A DNA stretch of 11,616 bases from Planctomycetaceae bacterium. GTDB lineage: Bacteria; Planctomycetota; Planctomycetia; Pirellulales; Pirellulaceae. Of the stretch, positions 1 through 6,127 are shown piece by piece (positions within the stretch are counted from its first letter, which is position 1; each line of letters opens with the position of its first letter). Made by a program: the position numbers and the translations under genes. The notes beneath the pieces are model-generated. The model ran no database searches. It worked only from the letters and a program-made list of their open reading frames with translations, and was not told the DNA's origin. The stretch spans positions 1 through 11,616 of the forward strand of contig REEF01000659.1 of NCBI GenBank assembly GCA_007695205.1, in the 5' to 3' direction.

Positions 1-54
1 TTCGATCGCACCGGCCTGCTGCGCCGCGACGGCAATACGCGCTATCTGAAATAG
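1..54 (+). CDS. 3' end of an unidentified gene (partial)
   Basis: The frame starting at base 1 is open from the window edge to TAG at 52-54 and gives a 17-residue tail ending RDGNTRYLK. The next gene (106-1314) converges on it, with 51 bp between the stops, which fits a gene end at this place. The fragment is too short to assign a family, and an open frame this short could also occur by chance. I do not recognise it. Confidence 0.4.
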   Translation, partial: FDRTGLLRRDGNTRYLK

Positions 55-105
55 CTGCGCCGGTCCCGGAGACCCCGATCCACACGGGCGGTCTTGCTGT
101 GGCTT

Positions 106-1314
106 CTATGGTGATTCCAGTTCTTCCACCGTGAGTGCCACACAAAACGGGGCTGCTTCGGTGTCCATGCTCGATACGAAGTCCAACGCAGCGACCTGCT
201 TGTCCGGGTGCGGGTTCTCCCAGACGCTCAGACACAAACGCAGGGCGACACCGTATCGCTCGGTATGCAGATTCGCACCGGTCCACGCCACCACGCCGCG
301 CGTCAGTGGCATTCCAATGTCCCAAATCCACCAATCGCGAATGTCTGCGCCATAAACGATCGGCAGCGATGCGGTTTCGCCGTCCTGATACGTCAGCCGA
401 TACTGACCTACAAGGGCTCCGTCGTCGGTGTTCCACTGCGTCGCATGCAGGGCGTACAGACGGCTGATCTTCCGCTGGACTTCAATGTCCGCAACTTCAC
501 CCGACTCGTCCGGCAGGTTCGTGCTGCCGAGCTGGACGACACCCTCGCCGATGCGGAATGTGACGCCGCGCAACACTTGTTCGCCCTCGGGCAGTTCGGC
601 CAACCCGTTTCCTTCGAAATCACCGGATCCGGAGAAATCGACCATCTTCCGGTTCCATGCGCCGCTCAGATCCAGTGGTACGAGTCGGCCTGTGGGCTGC
701 ATCACCGGTTTCTCGGCGGCGGGTCCGATCTCTTCCATTTGGGCCGAGATTTCCAGCACGCTTTCCGAAATACTCCGCAGTTGGCTGACAATCGCCGGGC
801 TCTTGGTGTCGGCGAACAGCGGCGAAACGCTCTTGTGCATATCGACGGCATCTTGCCACTCGCCCACCTGCACCAGCGTCCGACCCAGCAGCAAAGCCAA
901 GTCGGCAGCGACCCGGTGCTGTCCTGCCTTGACCAGTTCGCCGATGTACGCATATGCGTCCGTCATGGTCTGCTGCGGGTCGGGATGACCTTGGGCGATC
1001 GAGCGGATCCGGTCGACCATCACCAGGAACCGGGCCGCCTGATAGGCTTCCGAGGTGGCGTCTTGTTCGAGTTCGAGGATTCTTTCGGCGGCCTTGCGGA
1101 TTGCCGGGCGGGCGAACCGCCGGTGGCGGATATCGTCCTGCGGCGACTCGGGTTGGACTTGCGAAACCTTCTGAATCAAGGCGACCAATTCGGGCACACC
1201 GCCTTCGGGCACGGGATAAGGGTTTTCGGCGGCCCGTGCGCCGGCTAACCACCATCCGGTGCTGGTCCACGTTATGAGAACGATCGTGGTAACTCGACCA
1301 AAAGTTCGGATCAT
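106..1314 (-). CDS. secreted protein, helical N-terminus and beta-rich C-terminal domain, function unknown
   Basis: About 402 residues. I start at ATG 1312-1314 because GAGGAG lies 6 nt upstream and a signal peptide follows directly (MIRTFGRVTT, hydrophobic core, cleavage near ARAAENPYP). A longer reading up to 1401 only adds residues encoded by the inverted-repeat element upstream. Residues ~40-200 are mostly helical and resemble, from memory, the helical leader of planctomycete TlpA-like thioredoxins (AAERILELEQDATSEAYQAA), but no CxxC thioredoxin domain follows. Residues ~245-400 look like a beta-sandwich with 'LHATQW', 'GQYRLTYQDG', 'DIRDWW', 'VVAWTG' and 'WENPHPDKQVAALDFVSS...APFCVALTVE'. 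Such a tail recurs, in my memory, in secreted planctomycete proteins. It is probably extracytoplasmic and may bind a ligand or carbohydrate. No catalytic residues are recognised. It lies downstream of the 1738-6024 cluster but is separated from it by ~420 bp of repeats. Confidence 0.85.
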   Translation of the reverse strand: MIRTFGRVTTIVLITWTSTGWWLAGARAAENPYPVPEGGVPELVALIQKVSQVQPESPQDDIRHRRFARPAIRKAAERILELEQDATSEAYQAARFLVMVDRIRSIAQGHPDPQQTMTDAYAYIGELVKAGQHRVAADLALLLGRTLVQVGEWQDAVDMHKSVSPLFADTKSPAIVSQLRSISESVLEISAQMEEIGPAAEKPVMQPTGRLVPLDLSGAWNRKMVDFSGSGDFEGNGLAELPEGEQVLRGVTFRIGEGVVQLGSTNLPDESGEVADIEVQRKISRLYALHATQWNTDDGALVGQYRLTYQDGETASLPIVYGADIRDWWIWDIGMPLTRGVVAWTGANLHTERYGVALRLCLSVWENPHPDKQVAALDFVSSMDTEAAPFCVALTVEELESP

Positions 1315-1368
1315 GGAGAACTCCTCAATCTGATGGGGATTGGCAACCCCATGGTTGCATAAAAAGTA

Positions 1369-1389
1369 GGACGGATTGGCAATCCGTCC
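1369..1389 (-). repeat. 21-bp palindromic element, copy 1
   Basis: Perfect 10-bp arms GGACGGATTG / CAATCCGTCC around a single central base. On the - strand it is followed by TAC and, after a short T-rich stretch, TTTATGCAAC. The same arrangement is found in copy 2 in the opposite orientation. A related, weaker palindrome with the core GGATTGGCAACCCC lies at 1337-1350, just upstream of the gene at 106-1314. Translated, the units give recurrent 'IANP'/'VANP' peptides. Confidence 0.8.
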
Positions 1390-1463
1390 GTGACATACCA
1401 ATGCGAAACCGAAAAAGTCAACGGTGGCTGGATCTCACTTTCCGTGATGTCTCGCTCGGCGCT

Positions 1464-1484
1464 GGACGGATTGCCAATCCGTCC
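1464..1484 (+). repeat. 21-bp palindromic element, copy 2 (inverted)
   Basis: Same 10-bp arms as copy 1 with the complementary central base. It is followed on the + strand by TAC and then CTTTATGCAAC at 1494-1504. The two copies point away from the 74 bp they enclose. The shared downstream TTTATGCAAC shows that the repeated unit is longer than the palindrome itself, about 40 bp. Confidence 0.8.
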
Positions 1485-1562
1485 TACGAGGGGACTTTAT
1501 GCAACGTTGGGGGTAAGTCTGCAGGCAGCAGGATGGCTACGATGCCTAGCATGAAGCTCACC

Positions 1563-1645
1563 CTAATCTTTCACTTAATCTTTCACCTAATCTCCCTGGC
1601 TCGAAGGAAACAGGAATAGGGACAGATTAGATGAAAGATTAAGTG
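1563..1645. repeat. 12-bp tandem repeat inside a long inverted repeat
   Basis: Three imperfect 12-mers, CTAATCTTTCAC, TTAATCTTTCAC and CTAATCTCCCTG, fill 1563-1598. The segment 1572-1593 pairs with 1624-1645 at 21 of 22 positions, leaving a ~30-nt loop that also holds CCCT/AGGG pairing. This makes a long AT-rich hairpin. GGGACAG sits next to the right arm and also in the following hairpin (1660-1698), as in REP/MITE-like elements. A mobile or REP-type origin is my inference. Confidence 0.75.
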
Positions 1646-1659
1646 CAGGGCAATGTGAC

Positions 1660-1698
1660 AACTGGCCGGGACAGTCTCCTACACTGTCCCGGCTGGTT
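1660..1698 (-). terminator. GC-rich hairpin, possible transcription terminator of the 1738-6024 cluster
   Basis: Arms AACTGGCCGGGACAGT (1660-1675) and ACTGTCCCGGCTGGTT (1683-1698) pair at 14 of 16 positions around a 7-nt loop. It begins 40 bp past the stop of the gene at 1738. On the - strand no T-run follows, so it would be a non-canonical terminator. It may instead be a repeat element. Confidence 0.4.
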
Positions 1699-1737
1699 TT
1701 CCAAGAAGAATTCGGGGGTTACCGTCGGTTACTCTCC

Positions 1738-3390
1738 TCAACGCGTCTGCACACCACCGAACGCACCACCGATGCGTCTCCAATCCGCTGACCGCAGGAC
1801 ACTTTCGTAGTCCGCATCGATCGGGAACGGACCGCCTTCCATCTTGACTTTCACGCGGTATTCTGCCGCAGGCTCCGAAGGTACTCGCCACGAGTACCGG
1901 CAGGTGAAGCCTCACCCATACTCGAACGTGCCGGTCTGGACGATCTTTCCTTCGGTGTCGGTGATGGTGAACGTCGGCTTGCCCGGTCGCGCTCCGTCGA
2001 CCATCAAGCTGCTACAAACCTCGCCGCCCACCCCGACCAGCGATAAATCCAGCGAAAGCTGGTCGCCTCGCAGGTAAGCGGCCGTCACCTTCGGCGTGAA
2101 GGGCGGCCCGAACTTCAATTCGGCCGTCTCACCCGCCCGGACCTCGAACGCGGCCTGTTCGCCCGTCATGCGAGCCGAAACCCTCGTGGGCCTGGGTCGC
2201 GTCGGCTGGGTACTTCCCAAGACCGCGCTTGCCAGCGTCTGCAGCAGCGATGGCGCCGCGTCGGCTTGCTCGTCGGTTTGTTCGTGCCCCGTACGGTCCA
2301 GGGTATACGAATGCAGTTTCCACGAGCCTTCGGGCAACATCGCTCGGCCGTCTTCGTCCGACACGATCTTCAGCACGCCCAGATCGCCATACGCCAACCC
2401 GTGATATCCCTGGTGGGGATTGCTGACATGCCCGACCTCCCGGGTAGAGGGCTTGACCGTCAGTTGGTCGCCCGCCGGTGTGATCTCCAGATCGTAAAAA
2501 CGCTCGCCAATCCGAATCGTTTTGGCCAAGTAATGCTGAGCGTCGCTGGTCGTCACGTCATAGCCATAGTTGTCTTGCGGCTGAGGATCGACGAAGATCA
2601 TGTCGCCCGGCCGAAGATAGACGCTGCCGTCCCCGTAATTGACGTTGGGATCCGGCGCCGTCAGATCGTCGAACCGTCCGTTGCTGTTAAAGTCCGTCAC
2701 CACAACCCGCAACGTCTGCCCGTCCACCGTGATCTCGCCTTCGCGGTACGCAGCCGCACTCAGCGACGCGTAGACGTACTGGTACTGCTGGTTCCCGCCG
2801 AGCGACAGCGAGCGCGAGCTGCCGGAGAAGAAGAAGGCATATTCGATCTCGGTCCCGTCGACATCCACTGTCAGATCGACACGGGGAAACGAAAAACTTG
2901 CGTAACCCGGCGGATATCTGACGTTGCCGGGGGCTAGGGCTTCGATGACCGCATCGTCTGTCAGGTCACCGTTGCCATTGAGATCGAAGTACAGCCGGTT
3001 GTAGTTCTGCACAGCCGGTGTGCCCTGGTCTCCTTCCGCTTCCGGCTTGTCCGTGTCCAACACGAAGCCGAACTTCTGCGTCCCCAACGTGGCCACGCCA
3101 CGGAAGGGGGACTTTGAATGGTAGCTCGGCTCCTTCGTAATCACCTTGGCAAACTCAGCCTCATCCGTCTGCCCGGGGGTCCCGCGGACATGCTCGCCGA
3201 TCTGGCGTTGGAATCGCTGTCCCATGAGTCCGCGGAACATGTAGTCGGGCGGTGGACCGGTCGAACGGTCGGTCACCGTCTCCAATCGTTTTAGTTGCAG
3301 AGAAAACGTCTCTGCGTTCGCGGCCAAAGCGCTCGCTACGGCCCACGCAGCCGCTACGGCACTCGCCAAATACATCGATCGCCGATTCAT
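1738..3390 (-). CDS. candidate secreted selenoprotein with in-frame TGA (Sec493) and calcium-binding-like loops
   Basis: 550 residues if TGA 1912-1914 is read as selenocysteine. A conventional call would end there at 492 residues. I start at ATG 3388-3390 because AAGGAG lies 6 nt upstream; the ATG two codons earlier has no room for a ribosome site. Residues 1-27 are a signal peptide (cleavage near ANAETFS). Two Asp/Asn-rich loops, DLNGNGDLTDD (136-146) and DFNSNGRFDD (233-242), look like calcium loops. The final domain starts near 433 and reads KPTFTITDTEGK...GTFEYG-U-GFTCRYSWRVP, then EYRVKVKMEGGPFPI to TGA 1738-1740. The same domain with TGA at the same position occurs in the protein at 4744-6024. 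A hairpin follows the TGA (1880-1898). U493-x-x-x-C497 would be a redox pair. The gene is the last of a cluster and follows the iron-sulfur gene. Sec is inferred. The alternative is a 492-residue protein followed by a decayed tail. Confidence 0.8.
1880..1914 (-). promoter_or_regulatory. candidate bacterial SECIS hairpin after TGA of the 1738-3390 gene
   Basis: On the - strand TGA (1914-1912) is followed by 13 nt and then GGTACTCG-TGG-CGAGTACC (1898-1880), a perfect 8-bp stem with a UGG triloop. The apical loop lies 21 nt after the UGA and has G at its second position. This fits the bacterial SECIS rules as I know them (loop ~16-37 nt downstream, a G among the first two loop bases). The hairpin is also translated as Y-S-W-R-V-P. 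There is no U-tract, so it is not an ordinary terminator. Confidence 0.65.
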
Positions 3391-3402
3391 AACCATCTCC
3401 TT

Positions 3403-3458
3403 TACTGACTACTGACCACTGACCACTGACTGCTGACTACTGACTACTGACTACTGAC
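3403..3458. repeat. heptanucleotide tandem repeat, 8 copies
   Basis: Eight consecutive 7-mers: TACTGAC x2, CACTGAC x2, TGCTGAC, TACTGAC x3 (56 bp, + strand reading). On the - strand the unit is GTCAGTA. It carries TAG across unit borders and, at 7 bp, shifts frame each copy, so any frame entering it from the iron-sulfur gene soon stops. It supplies the last codons and the TAG (3444-3446) of that gene and ends right before the ribosome site of the gene at 1738-3390. It resembles the short tandem repeats known from cyanobacteria. The function is unknown. Confidence 0.9.
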
Positions 3459-4292
3459 GTTCTGCTTCTCCTTTTCTATCTGAAACACGTTGGAAAGCGT
3501 CACGGCGGTGCAACGGGTACAATCCAGACAGCGGATACAGCGCTGGTCGTCGCCGCGCCGCTGGCCGAGTCCTCGGTAGTGGCAGAGTCGCCGGCACAGA
3601 TCGCAATCGTTGCAACGGTCGGAACGAAAGTTCAAGAACACCAACGACACGCGGTTGCACAGACTGTAGATGGCTCCCAGCGGGCACAGCAGCGTACACC
3701 ACGGCCGACGGATGAACACCATCGCCACCAGAAACACGACCAAGATGGACATCTTCGTTGCGGTGGGCCATACGATGCCGCCGCCCGCCAGCGCCGTGCT
3801 GGCCGTGTGCGGCACCGCTGCTTCCAACGCACCGGCGGGGCATACCCGGCAGAAAAACAACGGGTGCTCTTCGCCAAAAAAATAGGGAATCGCAAGCACC
3901 AACACCAATAGGACCAGGTAACGGCTGTATCCCAGCCAACTGGGCAATTCAAATTTCGGCGTCGGCAACCGACCCGCCAGATCCTGGAGAAAGCCGAAGG
4001 GACACGCCCAGCCGCACACGAAACTGCCCACCAGTGCGCCGATCACGGCCAACATGCCCAAGGCGACAAACGGAAACAGATGCAATGCGCTGAAATGGGC
4101 CAGCACGCCGATGGGACAGGCGAACAGGGCTAAGGGGCAGGAGTGACAGTGAAAGACGGGCGAACAAACCATGTGATAACGCCAGGCCAATGGATCGAGC
4201 CACGCCAGCGTGAACGCACCCTGCACCCAGGCTCGCCAACGTGCCAGCCGGGCCGAGAAGGGCATCGAGCTTTCTTTGGTCATGGGCGCCAC
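3444..4292 (-). CDS. NapH/Fer4_5-type polytopic membrane iron-sulfur protein
   Basis: 282 residues from GTG 4290-4292, which has GAGGTGA 7 nt upstream. ATG at 4281-4283 is an alternative start. The protein likely passes electrons across or at the membrane, as NapH, NosR and CcoG-like proteins do. Nineteen cysteines are present. Membrane-edge motifs are HCHSCPLALFACPIG (48-62), VCGWACPFGF (92-101), FFCRVCPAGA (147-155) and WCTLLCPLGA (198-207), next to hydrophobic segments (~70-98, 125-140, 180-196). A C-terminal ferredoxin-like part has C227-x2-C230-x2-C233-x3-C237 (His in place of the usual Pro) and C252-x2-C255-x2-C258-x2-C261, where the last spacing is unusually short. The last four residues, VSSQ, and the stop are encoded by the heptamer repeat, so the natural C-terminus may have been replaced. 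It lies 16 bp after the gene at 4309-4740 in the same transcript direction. Its electron partner is plausibly one of the flanking Sec-candidate proteins (inference). Confidence 0.9.
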   Translation of the reverse strand: MAPMTKESSMPFSARLARWRAWVQGAFTLAWLDPLAWRYHMVCSPVFHCHSCPLALFACPIGVLAHFSALHLFPFVALGMLAVIGALVGSFVCGWACPFGFLQDLAGRLPTPKFELPSWLGYSRYLVLLVLVLAIPYFFGEEHPLFFCRVCPAGALEAAVPHTASTALAGGGIVWPTATKMSILVVFLVAMVFIRRPWCTLLCPLGAIYSLCNRVSLVFLNFRSDRCNDCDLCRRLCHYRGLGQRRGDDQRCIRCLDCTRCTAVTLSNVFQIEKEKQNVSSQ

Positions 4293-4308
4293 GACCGCGT
4301 CACCTCAC

Positions 4309-4740
4309 TCACGTAGGGCACAACGAAGGCGGCTCACCCGTGTAAGTCCGCCACAACATCCCGTCATCCAAACGAACTCCCCCGTACGTTATCTCCAGGA
4401 TCAAATGCAACTCGGCCGTCTGCTCGTGGACAACCACCGTGTCCCGCATCGTCCGCAGCTCTTGCGGAGGTGCCAGCCAGGGTGGCGGTTCATCCAGCCA
4501 GGGATCGCCGAACCCTTCACCCGGTGGCCCGAAACCGGAAGGGTCGACGCCCGGTCCAGGATGCATGTCCATCGCGCCATGCATGTCCATTGCTGGCGGC
4601 GGTGGCGGTGGTGTCATATCGATCTCGATTTCGTGCTCGATCGAGACGATGGCCGAATGATAACCCAAGCCATAGACCAGCGAGGCCACGCCAGCTAACA
4701 ACAAAACCAACGGTGCGGTTGCTCGTGCGAGGCGGATCAT
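4309..4740 (-). CDS. small membrane-anchored Pro/Met/His-rich protein, function unknown
   Basis: 143 residues from ATG 4738-4740. AAGGAG lies 9 nt upstream inside the last codons of the preceding gene, and the gap between stop and start is only 3 bp, so the two are probably translationally coupled. Residues 9-27 are one hydrophobic anchor. They are followed by an acidic patch (EHEIEID), a Pro run (44-49) and MDMHGAMDMHPG (51-62), a Met/His cluster that could bind copper or another soft metal. A Pro/Gly linker leads to a C-terminal segment with 'ELHLILEITYGG'. No family is recognised. Its position between a Sec-candidate membrane protein and an iron-sulfur membrane protein suggests an accessory subunit (inference). 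Confidence 0.8.
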   Translation of the reverse strand: MIRLARATAPLVLLLAGVASLVYGLGYHSAIVSIEHEIEIDMTPPPPPPAMDMHGAMDMHPGPGVDPSGFGPPGEGFGDPWLDEPPPWLAPPQELRTMRDTVVVHEQTAELHLILEITYGGVRLDDGMLWRTYTGEPPSLCPT

Positions 4741-4743
4741 CGA

Positions 4744-6024
4744 TTAAAGCTCCTTGACCATCGCCGGGGAATCAGGATCGGCAACCACTGCGTCGTCCAC
4801 AGACTGCGCATCAGGGCCGGCATCCTCCGGGACGGAAACCGGCCGCAGCGTATCGTCCCTACGAGCGCGGAACAACGGACTCTGTCGGGCCAACAGCAGA
4901 AACGGCAGATTCACCAGATAGATCGCTACGCCCAATACGCCGCCCCAGATCAGCAGACCGATCATCATGCCTAGCACGACGGATACCACGTCCCATGCTC
5001 CGTTGCCATCGAGCAGTCCCATGATGATGAAAGGCCCGATCATCAGAACCGTCGCCAGTAATGCGACCAGCATCAGCGTCACCACCACGGTCCACCACAA
5101 TGCCCAGGGCAGAAAGCGTTCCGGCCGAGCCGAGCGCCGGCAACACGTCGCGGTCAACACCGTCGAGGAGAGCAGTACGGCGGAACCGAGCAGGACAGCA
5201 AGGATCGAAACGCCGGCTTGGTTCAGCGAAGCCATGTCGTAAGCGCTGAAAGAATACACACCACCGACGCCCCACATCAGCAGCAGGGCCAGCGCCAACC
5301 CCACGGGGATCAGCCGCTGCGTAAGCCAAGGCGCCACCAGCCAGACCGCCGCCCAGGACACAGCCAACGCCACCAAAACGCCTCCGGCATTCTCCGCCAC
5401 GCCGACCGGCAGGGACAGCAAGCGAGCGAACATGGACCAGCCGAGCTGAACTGCCAGCACCGGCAGCACGATCAACCAAGCCTGAGCACACCGATTGGCT
5501 GGAACGAGAAACAGCAGGGCGACCAGCACGGCCCACAGTCCCAGGCTGGGCACATGGTGGTACCACCGCCATTGCACCACTACCGGGCTGCTTTCCTTCT
5601 GTCCTTGGTCGCCCAGATCCTGCGAGGCGACGATGGTCAACGGTCCTACGCCAGCGTTAAAAGGTACTCGCCACGAGCACGCACATACGCCGCCTCAGCC
5701 ATACTCGAACGAACCGCTACCAATCGGCTGGCCATCCTTGAAAACGGTGAAGGTCGGCGGATGATTCCGTCGGTCTCGCCCCGGATTGTGCCGCTGGCCC
5801 TGGGCGTCCACCAAGTCGAAATCCATCGTCAACAAGCGGCCCGCACGCTGGATGCGAACCTGCGGCGACAATGGGGCCGTCTGCGGTTGTTCGGCTGCCA
5901 CTGTCTGGAATGGCCCCGATCGCTCGGCAACCGAATCCGTCCAGCCCAAAACCGGTGTCAGAAAGATCGCAACTAGTACGGCATTCGCCACAAAAAACAC
6001 CCCGTAAACAGGGAAGTGCATCAT
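4744..6024 (-). CDS. candidate membrane selenoprotein with in-frame TGA (Sec110) and multi-pass C-terminal domain
   Basis: 426 residues if TGA 5695-5697 is read as Sec. Conventional calling would give two pieces, 109 residues (5695-6024) and a membrane protein beginning at TTG 5638-5640. The two parts share one frame with no other stop. After the TGA the first 18 residues (GGVCACSWRVPFNAGVGP) match the post-TGA sequence of the 1738-3390 protein, and no ATG precedes the membrane helices. Residues 6-25 are a signal anchor. Residues ~50-140 form the shared domain (PTFTVFKDGQP...SGSFEYG-U-GGVCACSWRVP, then LTIVASQD), with U110, C114 and C116. Six or seven membrane segments follow at roughly 160-176, 181-199, 211-233, 238-258, 270-291, 304-336 and 346-378. 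This is the first gene of the cluster, with a promoter-like site at 6060-6088. The start at 6022-6024 has only a weak ribosome site. A separate membrane protein starting at GTG in 'SSPVVVQ' is the main alternative. Confidence 0.72.
5664..5697 (-). promoter_or_regulatory. candidate bacterial SECIS hairpin after TGA of the 4744-6024 gene
   Basis: On the - strand TGA (5697-5695) is followed by 14 nt and then GTGCTCG-TGG-CGAGTAC (5680-5664): seven pairs including one G-U wobble, with a UGG triloop. Loop sequence and distance from the TGA (21 nt) equal those of the element at 1880-1898. The one stem change, A-U to G-U, keeps pairing while altering the encoded residue (Tyr to Cys), as expected if both structure and frame matter. 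Confidence 0.62.
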
Positions 6025-6059
6025 TGGCTCACTGGCCTCACGCCTCTACATCCTTCCAC

Positions 6060-6088
6060 ATTATCAGCGATTGCCATTTGGCGTGCAA
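6060..6088 (-). promoter_or_regulatory. sigma70-like promoter for the 4744-6024 gene and cluster
   Basis: On the - strand TTGCAC (6088-6083) and GATAAT (6065-6060) are 17 nt apart, 36 bp upstream of the start at 6024. The -10 box matches TATAAT at 5 of 6 positions, the -35 box TTGACA at only 3 of 6. The spacer contains GCCAAATGGC, a near-palindrome that could be an operator. The preceding gene on the same strand ends at 6128, so this 103-bp gap is the natural promoter site for the cluster. Confidence 0.45.
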
Positions 6089-6127
6089 TAGCTTGTACGA
6101 AAAATTGGAAATCGGGGACCGTTCACC

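Larger units (their letters stand above)
1315..1737. other. non-coding block of stacked inverted repeats
   Basis: No credible gene is seen in these 423 bases. They hold, in order, a degenerate palindrome (1335-1350), two oppositely oriented copies of a 21-bp palindromic element (1369-1389 and 1464-1484), a 12-bp tandem repeat that forms one arm of a long hairpin (1563-1645), and a GC-rich hairpin (1660-1698). Short open frames here simply translate these repeats. Confidence 0.7.

Noticed and set aside
208..1248. 346-codon + strand frame
   Set aside because: It lies opposite the 106-1314 gene, which has a ribosome site, signal peptide and recognisable domain, while this frame shows no protein features.
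1401..1619. 72-codon + strand frame with 'GRIANPSY' and 'LIFHLIFHLIS'
   Set aside because: It is made almost wholly from the palindromic and 12-bp repeats and has no ribosome site.
1880..1898. Hairpin as a transcription terminator
   Set aside because: No T-run follows, and its twin at 5664-5680 sits inside a reading frame that continues for about 300 codons.
1679..1915. A 78-codon - strand frame downstream of FEYG
   Set aside because: It overlaps the post-TGA tail in a different frame and translates the hairpin and a repeat. The frame continuous with the upstream gene carries the conserved motif.
3403..3458. CRISPR array
   Set aside because: The units are 7 bp and contiguous with no spacers.
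4744..5640. A stand-alone membrane protein starting at TTG 5640
   Set aside because: Kept only as an alternative. There is no ATG or good ribosome site, and the conserved sequence upstream is in the same frame.
1912..5697. Genetic code change with TGA as an ordinary sense codon
   Set aside because: TGA serves as the normal stop of other genes here, for example at 1738-1740, 4309-4311 and 7024-7026, and only the two motif TGAs are followed by the hairpin.
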